A stretch of 64,000 nt of DNA from Pikeienuella piscinae (GCF_011044155.1 NZ_CP049056.1:1426001-1490000); one strand, 5' to 3'; counted from the first letter of the stretch, positions 16,814 to 27,294 are shown. A program made the numbers and translations. The notes: generated from the sequence alone by a model not told the origin.

Positions 16814-17962
16814 ATGAACTCATTCACGTTCCAGACCACGCGCTCGATCCTCTCTGAGGTCGGCGCGACGGGAAAGATCGGCGAACTCGCCGCCGGGCTT
16901 GGCTGCGCGCGCGTCGCCCTCGTCACCGACAAGGGCGTTCTCGGCGCCGGTCTCGCGGCGGAGACTCTCGCCGGGCTGAAAAAGGCGGGGATCGGCGTCT
17001 GGATCTTCGACGAGGTGGTCGCCGACCCGCCGGAGGCGATGATCCTCGACGCCGTGGCGCGCGCACGGACGGAGGGAGTGGACGGCGTCGTCTCGGTCGG
17101 CGGCGGCTCCTCCCTCGACACCGCGAAACTCATCGCGCTGCTTCTCAACACCGAGGAGAAGCTGGCCGATATCTACGGGATCGGCCTCGCGAAGGGCGAC
17201 CGGCTGCCGCTCATCCTCGCCCCCACCACGGCGGGCACCGGCTCCGAGGTCACGCCAATCTCCATCGTCACCACGGGCGAGGCGGAGAAGAAGGGCGTGG
17301 TGGCGCCGCAGCTTTTCCCGGACTGGGCGGTGCTCGACGCTGAACTCACCGTCGGCCTGCCCGCGCCGGTGACCGCCGCCACCGGGATCGACGCGATGGT
17401 CCACGCGATCGAGGCCTATACCTCGAAGCACAAGAAGAACATTCTCTCGGACGCGCTCGCCCGGCAGGCGCTCGGCCTTCTCGGCGGCAATATCCGCCAG
17501 GCCTGCGAGACCCCCGGCGACCGCGACGCGCGGGGCGCGATGCTGCTCGGCTCGATGCTCGCCGGCATGGCCTTCGCCAACGCCCCCGTCGCCGCCGTCC
17601 ACGCGCTCGCCTACCCGATCGGCGGCCATTTCCACGTGCCGCACGGGCTCTCCAACGCGCTCGTCCTGCCGCATGTGCTGGCCTTCAACATGCCGGAGGC
17701 GGCGCCGCTCTACGCCGAACTGGCGCCGATCATCTTCCCCGAGCTCAAGGGCGCCGCCGACCCCGCCGCCGGTATGGCGGAGGCCTTCGCGAAGCTCGGC
17801 CCGGCGCTCGGGATGAAATCGACGCTCAGGGAGGTCGGGATCAGCCACAATCACCTCCCCATGCTGGCCGAGGATGCGATGAAACAGACGCGCCTTCTGG
17901 TCAACAACCCGCGCGAGATGACGCTGGAGGCGGCGCGGGAGATCTACGCCGCCGCGCTCTGA
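16814..17962 (+). CDS. iron-containing alcohol dehydrogenase
   Basis: 382 residues, group III Fe-ADH. NAD-binding segment VVSVGGGSSLDTAK near residue 94 and LILAPTTAGTGSEVTP near residue 135; metal ligands come from the Asp of the DAEL region, GIDAMVHAIEAYTS and HALAYPIGGHFHVPHGLSNA. It oxidises a primary alcohol or hydroxy acid, or runs in reverse; the substrate is unknown. CGGAGGA precedes the ATG. The metal exporter gene follows 16 bp downstream, suggesting cotranscription. Confidence 0.92.
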   Translation: MNSFTFQTTRSILSEVGATGKIGELAAGLGCARVALVTDKGVLGAGLAAETLAGLKKAGIGVWIFDEVVADPPEAMILDAVARARTEGVDGVVSVGGGSSLDTAKLIALLLNTEEKLADIYGIGLAKGDRLPLILAPTTAGTGSEVTPISIVTTGEAEKKGVVAPQLFPDWAVLDAELTVGLPAPVTAATGIDAMVHAIEAYTSKHKKNILSDALARQALGLLGGNIRQACETPGDRDARGAMLLGSMLAGMAFANAPVAAVHALAYPIGGHFHVPHGLSNALVLPHVLAFNMPEAAPLYAELAPIIFPELKGAADPAAGMAEAFAKLGPALGMKSTLREVGISHNHLPMLAEDAMKQTRLLVNNPREMTLEAAREIYAAAL

Positions 17963-17978
17963 GCGCAATAGGAGCTTC

Positions 17979-18893
17979 ATGGCCCACGGCCATCACCACC
18001 ACCACATGGACCCCGCCGCCGGCGACCGGCGGATCCTCTTCGCCATCCTCGTCAATCTCGGCCTGACCATCGCGCAACTCGTCGGCGGTCTCTTCGCCGG
18101 CTCGCTGGCGCTGATCGCCGACGCGCTGCACAACTTCTCGGACGCGATCTCGCTGATCATCGCCTTCGGGGCCCGGAAGATCGCCCGGCGCCCCGCCAAC
18201 GCCGACATGACCTTCGGCTACGGGCGGGCGGAGGCGGTGGCGGCGCTGGTGAACTACACGACGCTGATCGTCATCGGCCTCTACCTGATCTTCGAGGCGG
18301 CGATGCGCTTCTTCGACCCGCAGGGCGTCGACGGCTGGCTGATCGTGATCATCGCCGGGGTGGCGCTCGCGGTCGATCTGGTCACCGCGGCGCTGACCCA
18401 TTCGATGTCGAAAACCAGCATCAACATCCGCGCCGCCTTCCTCCACAACGTGGCCGACGCGCTCGGCTCCGTCGCCGTCATCGTCGCCGGCGTGCTGATC
18501 CTTCTCTACGACTGGCGCCTCGTCGACCCGCTCGCGACCCTGCTGATCGCCGGCTACATCCTCTGGCAGGCGTTTTCGGAGATCGGCGGCGTCATCCGCA
18601 TCCTGATGCTCGGCAGCCCGCCGGACATGGAAGGGAAAGACGTCGCCGCGCTGATCCGCGCCGTCGACGGGGTGAAGGACGCCCACCACATCCACCTCTG
18701 GCAGATGGACGAGCACGAGACCGCCCTCGAAGCCCATATCGTCATCGCCGAAGAGGACGCCCCAAGCGCTGACGAAATCCGCGCCGCGATCAAGCAGCGC
18801 CTCCACGACGAGTTCGCCATCGCCCACAGCACGCTGGAGATGGAGCGCCCGGGCGACGCCTGCGAGGAGACGCAGGTTTTCGGGCACGGGTGA
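17979..18893 (+). CDS. cation diffusion facilitator, zinc/cobalt/cadmium exporter
   Basis: 304 residues. A His-rich N-terminus (HGHHHHH) precedes six membrane helices. The transport-site motifs are ADALHNFSD (helix 2) and HNVADALGS (helix 5), typical of Zn(II)/H+ CDF exchangers. The cytoplasmic C-terminal domain (from about residue 205) has the HHIHLWQMDEHETALEAH metal-sensing fold. It exports divalent metal from the cytoplasm. AGGAG lies before the ATG and the gene follows the Fe-ADH gene closely. The stop marks the left border of the AT-richer island. Confidence 0.93.
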   Translation: MAHGHHHHHMDPAAGDRRILFAILVNLGLTIAQLVGGLFAGSLALIADALHNFSDAISLIIAFGARKIARRPANADMTFGYGRAEAVAALVNYTTLIVIGLYLIFEAAMRFFDPQGVDGWLIVIIAGVALAVDLVTAALTHSMSKTSINIRAAFLHNVADALGSVAVIVAGVLILLYDWRLVDPLATLLIAGYILWQAFSEIGGVIRILMLGSPPDMEGKDVAALIRAVDGVKDAHHIHLWQMDEHETALEAHIVIAEEDAPSADEIRAAIKQRLHDEFAIAHSTLEMERPGDACEETQVFGHG

Positions 18894-19132
18894 GGAGGCA
18901 GAGAGCGGCGTTGATGGGAAAAACTTACCTGTCGCTACTTATCGTGGCAAACGGATGCTTTGCGGGTAAATATGAAACTGGAGGGCCTGCACGGTCGAGA
19001 GACCGTCCAAAACTAGCGGTACGTCCCGCGTCCGCATTAATATGCTCGAAGCAGAGCATCCTGTCGGCGATCTCTTTCAAATCACAACTGCTAATCAGAA
19101 CGCTCTCAAGCCCCCGCAAATTAATGGCGCGC

Positions 19133-20206
19133 TCAACCTGCCGCCCTTTGCTTCGCCCGGTATGCGACCCAGATGGCGTCAATAGATTCAGCCTGCAAGG
19201 CATCATGCATTTTTGCGACGGCGTTGCGCGAGTATCGAGCAAGCTTAACGCCACCGAACCTGAATTCCTTGAAACAATCAGGGTCTTCGCGAAGGCCGAG
19301 GTGATCCACCAGAGCACGAGACTTCGGCGGCGTGAGACCAACTTTTCTCGCCAATTGCTTTGGTCCTAGGCAGTAGTAGCCCTGTTCGTCCACGCGCCGC
19401 ACAGCGACAACGGCTCCCGCGCCTTCGCCCTCTTTCAGTAGCCGGACGGGCGTGCCCTCGTTTTTTGTAAGACGAAGGCTGAGCGTTGGCCCATCGCCCT
19501 CAGCCGCAATGTTGATCGACGCCACGCCGGGGAAGACGGTGGGCCATTTCTCGCCGTCCGCGAGACGCTTGCAGACCTTCTCCAGTTCGTGGTCGCTCGG
19601 CTGTTCGTAATCTCCATTCACCGCGCTTTCCAGCACGGCCAAACTCCGCGCCTTTGCAACGGCATCCATTTTTTTCCGCGTACCCGGGGTCAAAAGTCCC
19701 AATATTTCATCAATCTCTTTATCGAAAAGAGCAACCAAATCCTTGGGCGCTGTCGTTGAAATCGGGAGGACACGCTCGGGCAATTCAAGCACAAGTTTCT
19801 TTTCGAATATATCGTCGTGAATATCACGAAAGAGCGTAACGCCCGCCTGAGCATAGAAGTACAACTGATGCTCAGACATATCGATAAGATAATGTTGGGC
19901 GGCGTCTCGCTGCCCATTGATCGTTTGCAACGTAAGCGCTTGCTCATCGGTCAAGAATTTGACATTCGCGTCGGAAAGCCCTCTTCGGACGCAGGCGTCG
20001 AATCCGATAGTCTGCTTCTCTCGCGCTTTCCTAATCTTCCCTCCCTTATGCCGGATCGCAGACTTGAGAAGCATCTCGAAGGAATGATCCATCATGATCA
20101 GAACGGCTTCTGTCCTGCCGCAATCCCATGGGCGGTTGAAGTGATCAACTGAGAGCACCAGTGCGTTGATCGCTTTCGCGCGAAGCTGCCGGACCTCCTT
20201 CTTCAT
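19133..20206 (-). CDS. DUF3644 domain protein
   Basis: 357 residues. The N-terminal part (RAKAINALVLSVDHFNRP ... VLIMMDHSFEMLLKSAI, and later INGQRDAAQHYL) matches DUF3644, a helical domain found in sporadic accessory genes of bacteria. The C-terminal half (from about 250) contains a winged-helix-like segment (LGPKQLARKVGLTPPKSRALVDHLG). Base composition is clearly lower in GC than the flanking genes, a sign of transfer. GAGG lies before the ATG at 20206, but only 12 bp upstream begins an IS element, so the gene has probably lost its own promoter. Function is unknown; a defence role has been suggested for some relatives but is not shown here. Confidence 0.8.
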   Translation of the reverse strand: MKKEVRQLRAKAINALVLSVDHFNRPWDCGRTEAVLIMMDHSFEMLLKSAIRHKGGKIRKAREKQTIGFDACVRRGLSDANVKFLTDEQALTLQTINGQRDAAQHYLIDMSEHQLYFYAQAGVTLFRDIHDDIFEKKLVLELPERVLPISTTAPKDLVALFDKEIDEILGLLTPGTRKKMDAVAKARSLAVLESAVNGDYEQPSDHELEKVCKRLADGEKWPTVFPGVASINIAAEGDGPTLSLRLTKNEGTPVRLLKEGEGAGAVVAVRRVDEQGYYCLGPKQLARKVGLTPPKSRALVDHLGLREDPDCFKEFRFGGVKLARYSRNAVAKMHDALQAESIDAIWVAYRAKQRAAG

Positions 20207-20215
20207 TCCAGCCTC

Positions 20216-21152
20216 TTAGAGCCTGCCCCGAAATGAGTTGAGCGATATCAGAGGGTTGTGATTCACGTCGGTTTGCAACGACTGACGGAGGCCCGATGCC
20301 CTGGGATGATATCGCCCGCGCGGAATATGCGCGACGGTCAGCGCGCTATGCAAGCGACCTGACGGATCGGGAATGGGAGGTGATCGCCGCCTACATGCCT
20401 GATCGACGCGGTCTGGGCCGCCCGCGCACAACCGATCTGCGGGAGGTGATGAACGCGATCCTTTACATCGCCTCGACCGGCTGCCCTTGGCGCTATCTTC
20501 CGACGGAGTTTCCGCCTGTTTCGGCCGTGCAGCGTTACTTCTACCGCTGGCGGGACGAAGGCTTCTGGCCCGCACTCAACAATGCGCTGGTGATGGTGTC
20601 ACGGGAGCTGGAGGGGCGCGAGGCGTCTCCGACCGCAGGCGTGATCGACAGTCAGAGCGTGAAAACCACAGAGGCGGGAGGGGTTTGCGGCTACGACGCT
20701 GGGAAAAAGATCAGGGGCCGCAAGCGCCACATGGTGGTCGATACGATTGGGCTGATGGTTGGCCTGGTCGTTCACGGCGCCGGCGTGCAGGACCGCGACG
20801 GCGCCCCGCTCGTGCTGGCGTCCATCCGCAGACGCTGGCCGTGGCTGCGCCACGTCTTCGCAGACGGCGGCTATGCCGGGAAGAAACTGCGCCGCGCCCT
20901 GACCGGGTTCGGCGACTGGCGCATCGAGATCATCAAGCGATCTGATCGCGCCGAAGGGTTCGAGATCATTCCAAGGCGATGGGTTGTCGAGCGCACCTTC
21001 GCATGGCTTGGAAGATGCCGCCGTCTCGCCAAGGACTGGGAGCGATCCATCGCCTCGTCCGAGGCGTGGGCGAACGTCGCGCATATCCGACTGCTCACCA
21101 GACGCCTCGCAAGGTATTGTTATGTTTGACCGAGTTTCGAGCCAGGCTCTTA
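20216..21152 (+). mobile_element. complete IS5-family insertion sequence with TTA target duplication
   Basis: The element spans 20219-21149 (931 bp) and is flanked by TTA at 20216-20218 and 21150-21152. The terminal inverted repeats start GAGCCTGCCCCGAAA on the left and GAGCCTGGCTCGAAA on the right (13 of 15 identical). The 3-bp TNA duplication and length suit the IS1031-type group of the IS5 family. A single intact transposase gene fills it. It is inserted between the DUF3644 ribosome binding site and the sequence that looks like that gene's promoter. Confidence 0.92.
20296..21129 (+). CDS. IS5-family DDE transposase
   Basis: 277 residues, intact. The N-terminal DUF4096-type DNA-binding region (SDLTDREWEVIAAYMP ... 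TGCPWRYLP) is followed by the DDE catalytic domain: D118 (VIDSQS), D189 (FADGGYAG) and E231 in VVERTFAWL. The ATG at 20296 lies inside the left inverted-repeat region of the element and the stop is 20 bp from its right end. No frameshift is present, so it appears functional; this enzyme type moves the element by cut-and-paste. Confidence 0.95.
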   Translation: MPWDDIARAEYARRSARYASDLTDREWEVIAAYMPDRRGLGRPRTTDLREVMNAILYIASTGCPWRYLPTEFPPVSAVQRYFYRWRDEGFWPALNNALVMVSRELEGREASPTAGVIDSQSVKTTEAGGVCGYDAGKKIRGRKRHMVVDTIGLMVGLVVHGAGVQDRDGAPLVLASIRRRWPWLRHVFADGGYAGKKLRRALTGFGDWRIEIIKRSDRAEGFEIIPRRWVVERTFAWLGRCRRLAKDWERSIASSEAWANVAHIRLLTRRLARYCYV

Positions 21153-21177
21153 GACTTCTCAACTACGTCAATCATCT

Positions 21178-21206
21178 CATATAACAGGACGGCCCATTCT
21201 GCTAAA
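21178..21206 (-). promoter_or_regulatory. candidate original promoter of the DUF3644 gene, displaced by the IS
   Basis: On the minus strand TTTAGC (21201-21206), a 17-bp spacer and TATATG (21178-21183) form a moderate promoter. If the IS and one TTA are removed, the predicted start would lie about 35 bp before the DUF3644 ATG with its GAGG site intact. The rest of 21153-21292 holds no gene. Confidence 0.4.
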
Positions 21207-21292
21207 CTGAGCAGCGTGAATCCGGTTGAGTGGTCTTTGTTGGACTTGCTGCATTCGTAACCGCATTCTCAAAGTAGCAGTCAAGAGGTCCC

Positions 21293-22075
21293 CTACCCTT
21301 CATTCCCCGCCTTGCGCGCATAGCGGTCCTCCGCCGCCACGAGGTCGGCGTCCGATGCGTGCTCGCGGATCAGCGCCATCGTCGCTTCCTCTATGTCGCT
21401 CTCCAGCCGGGCCATGAACTCTTCCTTCGCCAGCCCCGGCGGGATCGGCGGCAGGTAGCGGATCGCGCCGGTGCGGCCCGGCTTCTTGCGCCATTCGCGC
21501 TTCGGCCAGATCGCGCCCAGCGACTGCGCCACCGGCACCACCGGGATCTGCGCGGCGTCGTAGATGTTGAACACCCCGGTCCGGTAGCGCGCCCGCGCGC
21601 CGAGGGCCATCAGCTCCCCCTCCGGGTAGATCAGGATCGGCCGACCCCGCCCCGCCACCCGCCGCGCGCCGTCGCGGATCATGTCGGTCAGCCCCTGCGG
21701 CCCGTGCTCGACGGAGACCGCGATCAGGTCCAGTTTCTCGATCAGCTTGCCGAGGAAGGGCAGATCGGCCAGTTCCTTCATCACCACCGCGCCGCAATCG
21801 GAATGGCGTCCGAAGATCACGCAGACATCCAGTTCCGACTGGTGCTTGGGCGCGATCACATAGGGCCCCTCGGGGATGTTCTCCGCCCCCCTGACCTCGA
21901 TCCGCCCGCCCAGCGCGGCGCGCACCCACCATTGCACCCAGCGACACCAGCGCGCGATCTTGGCCCGCGCGGAATCGGCGGAGACGAAGCGGCAGGCGAT
22001 GGCGATATACATCGCCCAGACGAAGGTGACCGCGTAGAATACGAGGTTGAATACGGCGACCCGAAGCCCGGTCAT
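21293..22075 (-). CDS. plsC: 1-acyl-sn-glycerol-3-phosphate acyltransferase
   Basis: 260 residues. A hydrophobic N-terminal helix (NLVFYAVTFVWAMYIAIA) anchors it to the inner membrane. The acyltransferase motifs are HQSELD (H78-x4-D83) and IYPEGEL near residue 150. It makes phosphatidic acid from lysophosphatidate and acyl-ACP/CoA. The ATG at 22075 overlaps the ribF stop in TGATG, so the two genes are coupled; an adjacent GTG at 22078 is a less likely start. The stop codon is at the right border of the accessory island. Confidence 0.92.
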   Translation of the reverse strand: MTGLRVAVFNLVFYAVTFVWAMYIAIACRFVSADSARAKIARWCRWVQWWVRAALGGRIEVRGAENIPEGPYVIAPKHQSELDVCVIFGRHSDCGAVVMKELADLPFLGKLIEKLDLIAVSVEHGPQGLTDMIRDGARRVAGRGRPILIYPEGELMALGARARYRTGVFNIYDAAQIPVVPVAQSLGAIWPKREWRKKPGRTGAIRYLPPIPPGLAKEEFMARLESDIEEATMALIREHASDADLVAAEDRYARKAGNEG

Positions 22076-23007
22076 CACGAAGCCTCCTGCGCGGCGAGCA
22101 ACCGGCGCGCGTCGGCCTCATCGCGCTTCATCGCCGCGATCAGCGCGTCCGTGCCCTCGAATTTCAGCTCCGGCCGGCGCCAGGAGACAAGCCCGGTCGA
22201 GACCCGCGCGCCGTAGAGATCGCCGGAAAAGTCGAAGAGATAGGTCTCCAGGTTCGGCCGGTTCTCGCCGAACATCGGGCGCACGCCGAGCGAGGCGACG
22301 CCATCGTAGGCGCCCTTGTGCGGCCCGTCCTTCACCTCCACCCGCGCCGCGTAGACGCCGAAACGCGGCGTCATCAGCCCGTCGAGCGACTGGTTGATCG
22401 TCGGATAGCCCAGTTCGCGCCCGCGCTTCGCGCCGTGCTCGACCTCCCCCTCGATGCGGTGAAGATGGCCGAGCATCCGCGTCGCGTCCTCGACCCGCCC
22501 CTCGCTCAGCGCCAGGCGGATCGCGGTGGAGGAGACCTCCTCCCCGTGCGCCGCCAGCAATTCGGCGACGGTCACGTCGAAGCCGAGCCGCGCGCCCGCC
22601 TCCCGCAGAACGGCCGCGTCGCCCGCGCGTTTCGCGCCGAAGCGGAAATCCGCGCCGACGACGACATGGGAAAGGCCCAGCTTTCCCGCCAGCACGTCGG
22701 CGCAGAACGCCTCCGCGCCCAGGCGCGCGAAATCGCGGTCAAACCGGATCACGAACAGCCGCTCGACGCCGAGCGCCGCCAGCCGGTCCGCCCGCGCGCC
22801 CAGCCGCATCAGGCGGAAGGGCGGCGCATCGGGCTGAAAAACCTCCCGCGGGTGCGGCTCGAAGGTGACGACGCCCAGCGGCCCGCGCCCGCGCGCGAGG
22901 TCGAGCACCGCCTGGTGGCCGCGATGAACGCCGTCGAAATTGCCGATGGCGGCGGAGGCGCCGCGATCCTCCGCACGGACCGACTCCAGTCCCTCGATGA
23001 TCCGCAT
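22075..23007 (-). CDS. ribF: bifunctional riboflavin kinase/FAD synthetase
   Basis: 310 residues. The N-terminal FAD synthetase (nucleotidyltransferase) domain has GNFDGVHRGHQ near residue 22 and the SSTAIR motif near 160; the C-terminal flavokinase domain has GYPTIN near 200 and NLETYLFDFSGDLYG. It converts riboflavin to FMN and FAD. GGAG precedes the ATG at 23007. It lies 44 bp after the MaoC gene and overlaps plsC by one base. Confidence 0.95.
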   Translation of the reverse strand: MRIIEGLESVRAEDRGASAAIGNFDGVHRGHQAVLDLARGRGPLGVVTFEPHPREVFQPDAPPFRLMRLGARADRLAALGVERLFVIRFDRDFARLGAEAFCADVLAGKLGLSHVVVGADFRFGAKRAGDAAVLREAGARLGFDVTVAELLAAHGEEVSSTAIRLALSEGRVEDATRMLGHLHRIEGEVEHGAKRGRELGYPTINQSLDGLMTPRFGVYAARVEVKDGPHKGAYDGVASLGVRPMFGENRPNLETYLFDFSGDLYGARVSTGLVSWRRPELKFEGTDALIAAMKRDEADARRLLAAQEAS

Positions 23008-23051
23008 CGCGCTCCGCTCTTCCGCCGCGTCCCTCGCGGCGCGCGGCCGCG

Positions 23052-23522
23052 TCAGTCGAATTTGGCCGATGGCGCCATCACCAGCGCCTCGCCCTTCAGG
23101 ACAACCGTATCGCCCACGGCGCATCTGCATTCAAGCGTCACGCGCCGGCGGCCATAATCGATCGCGGCGACTTTCACCTCCGCCTCGACCATGTCGCCGG
23201 GCCGGACCGGGGCGAGAAAGACCAGCGATTGCTTCATGTAGATCGTGCCGTGGCCCGGCAATTGCTCGCCGATGATCGCCGAGATCAGACCGGCGGTCAG
23301 CATCCCGTGCGCGATCCGGCCGCCGAAGATCGTGTCGCGGGCGTAATCGTCGTCGAAATGCACCGGGTTGCGGTCGGTGGAGACGCGGCCGAACAACTCG
23401 ATATCGGAATCGTCGATGACCTTCCTGAGCCGGCGGGTCATACCGATCTCGATATCCTCGATGCAGATCGTCCCGCGGCGGATCTCGTCCTGCATCGAGG
23501 GGCGGCCGTTCGAATCAAACAT
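23052..23522 (-). CDS. MaoC-family (R)-specific enoyl-CoA hydratase-like protein
   Basis: 156 residues, a single hot-dog domain. The hydratase 2 motif is visible: STDRNPVHFDDDYARDTIFGGRIAHGML, with the Asp and His catalytic pair in the D-x4-H region. PhaJ-like enzymes hydrate trans-2-enoyl-CoA to (R)-3-hydroxyacyl-CoA. I chose ATG 23522 (GGGGATGGA just upstream); an internal Met at about residue 10 is possible. An AT-rich stretch upstream (23580-23649) contains a dyad GTAATTTTGTTAC and probably the promoter. Confidence 0.85.
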   Translation of the reverse strand: MFDSNGRPSMQDEIRRGTICIEDIEIGMTRRLRKVIDDSDIELFGRVSTDRNPVHFDDDYARDTIFGGRIAHGMLTAGLISAIIGEQLPGHGTIYMKQSLVFLAPVRPGDMVEAEVKVAAIDYGRRRVTLECRCAVGDTVVLKGEALVMAPSAKFD

Positions 23523-23649
23523 GGGTCCATCCCCGTTTCGCACATGCGAGGGGATAGCGCGGCCTGCGGCCCGCGGCAAGAATCAGAGGTAATAAAACTT
23601 CGTCCTGATATTCGTATTCGTAATTTTGTTACCAGAACGCAACGCCGGC

Positions 23650-24513
23650 CTATTTCAGGAGCCCCATTGCATAGCGCGCCGAAACCCCGGATTTCGCCAG
23701 GAAGGCGTCGAGCTTCTCCGCGTCGGGCGCGCCGTCCGGGCCGAGCGCCTCCGCGGCGGCCAGCCCGCCGGCGACGAAAAGGCAGTCGAGCCCCTCGCCC
23801 ATCGCCCCTGCGACATCGGTCGCGACCCCGTCGCCGATGCAGAGGATCCGCTCGTCCGGCGCCGCGCGGCCGATCGTCGAGGTCAGGATATTGCGCGCGT
23901 AATCGTAGATCTGCGGGTGGGGCTTGCCGTACTCGGTGACAACGCCGCCCTTCTCGCGGTAAAGCGCGGCCAGCGCGCCGGCGCAATGGCGCCGTTCTCC
24001 GCCGACATCGACGACGAGGTCGGGATTGGCGCAGAGCATCGGCAGGCCGCGCAGCTTCGCCTCGGTCAGCAGATCGTCGTAATCCGCCGGCGTCTCCGTG
24101 CGGTCGTCGCGCAACCCGGTGACGACGAGGCTCTCCGCGTCCTCGAGCCTGACCCGCGCCACCGGATCGCCCTCGAAGAACGCCTCGTCGCGCTCGCCCG
24201 AGCCGATGTGATGCACCTTCGCGCCCCATTCGCCGCGCCAGAGCGCGTCGCGGGCCGCGCCGCCGGAGGAGGCGATGGCGTCCCAACTGTCCTCGGGCGC
24301 CGACATCGCGGCAAGCTGGCGTTTCACCGCCTCCTCGGGGCGCGGCGCGTTCGTCAGCAGGACGACGGCGCCCCCCCGCGCGCGAAAGGCCCGAAGCGCG
24401 GCGACGGCGCCGGGAAGCGGCGCAAGGCCGTTATGATAGCAGCCCCAGACGTCGCAGAGGACGGCGTCGTAGCGCGCGGCGATGGAGTCGAGTGAAGCGA
24501 TGATCTCGGTCAT
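23650..24513 (-). CDS. HAD-superfamily class IIA hydrolase, TIGR01459 type
   Basis: 287 residues. Motif I reads LCDVWGCYHNG, in which the second Asp of DxD is replaced by Trp, as is usual in this family. LLTNAPRP is motif II, and KPHPQIYDYA with CIGDGVATDVAGA supply motifs III and IV. The cap domain is of class IIA (NagD-like). It probably dephosphorylates a small phosphorylated metabolite; the substrate is unknown. The ATG at 24513 begins the conserved MTEIIASLDSIAARYD start. It is divergent from groES. Confidence 0.88.
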   Translation of the reverse strand: MTEIIASLDSIAARYDAVLCDVWGCYHNGLAPLPGAVAALRAFRARGGAVVLLTNAPRPEEAVKRQLAAMSAPEDSWDAIASSGGAARDALWRGEWGAKVHHIGSGERDEAFFEGDPVARVRLEDAESLVVTGLRDDRTETPADYDDLLTEAKLRGLPMLCANPDLVVDVGGERRHCAGALAALYREKGGVVTEYGKPHPQIYDYARNILTSTIGRAAPDERILCIGDGVATDVAGAMGEGLDCLFVAGGLAAAEALGPDGAPDAEKLDAFLAKSGVSARYAMGLLK

Positions 24514-24612
24514 GGCGCGTCTATCGGCCGGTTCCGTCCGCCGATCAAGCCGCGCGCCGCGCCGCGCCGCCCGTTCCGCCTGAATTATTCCGCCGGCGCG
24601 CCCATAAGGCGG

Positions 24613-24641
24613 TTGACGGCGCATGTCGTTGACCCTATCTC
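24613..24641 (+). promoter_or_regulatory. groESL promoter
   Basis: TTGACG (24613-24618), a 17-bp spacer and TATCTC (24636-24641) lie just before the CIRCE element. The -10 context CCCTATCTCC also resembles the alphaproteobacterial sigma-32 type, so heat-shock sigma use is possible. Confidence 0.65.
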
Positions 24642-24652
24642 CCGAGCACTCG

Positions 24653-24679
24653 TTAGCACTCGGGGGAGGTGAGTGCTAA
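24653..24679 (+). promoter_or_regulatory. CIRCE operator (HrcA binding site)
   Basis: TTAGCACTC-N9-GAGTGCTAA is a perfect match to the CIRCE consensus, placed a few bases after the predicted transcription start of groESL. HrcA binds CIRCE and represses chaperonin synthesis until heat shock; hrcA itself is not in the window. Confidence 0.96.
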
Positions 24680-24737
24680 CACCATGTGAGCCAGACCTCC
24701 CCGACAGTGAAACCTTTTGCAATCAGGAGCGACTGAT

Positions 24738-25049
24738 ATGGCGTTCACCCCCCTGCACGACCGCGTGCTGGTCCGCCGCATCGAAGGCGAAGAGAAAACC
24801 GCCGGCGGCCTCATCATCCCCGACAACGCCAAGGAAAAGCCCCAGGAGGGCGAGGTTATCTCCGTTGGCGAAGGCGCGCGCAAGGACAGCGGCGAGCTGA
24901 TCCCGATGGCCGTCAAGGCCGGCGACCGCATCCTCTTCGGCAAATGGTCCGGCACCGAGGTCAAGATCGACGGCGAGGAGCTGCTCATCATGAAAGAGAG
25001 CGACATCCTCGGCATCATGACCGGAGCCAAGGCCGCGAAGGCCGCCTGA
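24738..25049 (+). CDS. groES: co-chaperonin GroES
   Basis: 103 residues. Begins [21 protein letters not shown] with the mobile loop [16 protein letters not shown] and contains [23 protein letters not shown], the standard GroES domain, with a short Ala/Lys tail. It caps the GroEL chamber. AGGAG lies seven bases upstream of ATG 24738. It is the first gene of the CIRCE-controlled operon, 51 bp before groEL. Confidence 0.98.
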   Translation: MAFTPLHDRVLVRRIEGEEKTAGGLIIPDNAKEKPQEGEVISVGEGARKDSGELIPMAVKAGDRILFGKWSGTEVKIDGEELLIMKESDILGIMTGAKAAKAA

Positions 25050-25088
25050 GGCGCCTTCGGACCGAACCGACAGACAATAACGAATTAA

Positions 25089-26741
<1,653 letters not shown>

Positions 26742-26766
26742 GACGCCTCGAAAGCGTCTGAATACC

Positions 26767-26800
26767 GGGCGGGGGCTTCGCGGCCCCCGCCCTTTTCTTT
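26767..26800 (+). terminator. intrinsic terminator of groESL
   Basis: GGGCGGGGGC (26767-26776) pairs perfectly with GCCCCCGCCC (26783-26792) around a 6-base loop and is followed by TTTTCTTTTT. This is the clearest intrinsic terminator in the window. Confidence 0.93.
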
Positions 26801-27294
26801 TTCCCGCGGAGCGGAACGGCCGCCGGTCCCGTCTCGCCTGACGCGGTTCCGGCCCCGCGCCGCGACGAGCGCGCCGGGCGGCGTCGCCCCGCCCTCAAGC
26901 GCGGACGGTCCGGCGGGATGGCGGGCGACGCTCTCCACCGGCGAGGCGCCCGCGGGCGCCCGTCCGAGCGCAGTCGGTCTCGGGTTTTCTCCACGGCGCG
27001 CCTTTGCGGCCCTGACCGGGCCGCGCGAGCCGCCGCTTTCGCCCGATTCGCGCGATGAACGGCGCGGGTCGCGCCCTCCCCCCCGGGCCTCCATATCGGA
27101 AAACTCACGAGCGAGTCGGGCGCGCCTCACTGACCGGAGGTTGCGCGCCGCCCGGCGCGCTCGCCTTTCCGACGTGACATTTCTCATCCAGCGCGCGCCG
27201 CGCGTCGCATTATCGCCTTTTTCGTTACCGGTTCACCCCCGGCGATGTTAGGCTCGCGCATCATCCGCTTCCGCTCTCAATTCGGAGTCGATCC
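26801..27294. other. intergenic region without a supported gene
   Basis: About 490 bp between the groESL terminator and the next gene. It is very GC-rich up to about 27180 and then has a lower-GC stretch (27200-27290) that probably holds the promoter of the downstream gene. Minus-strand open frames over it are Arg/Gly/Ala-rich, lack a good start and look like compositional artefacts. Confidence 0.6.

Noticed and set aside
18890-19369. Plus-strand frame of 159 codons at the left of the island
   Set aside because: It overlaps the 3' part of DUF3644 on the opposite strand and has no recognisable content; its start lies inside the cdf stop region.
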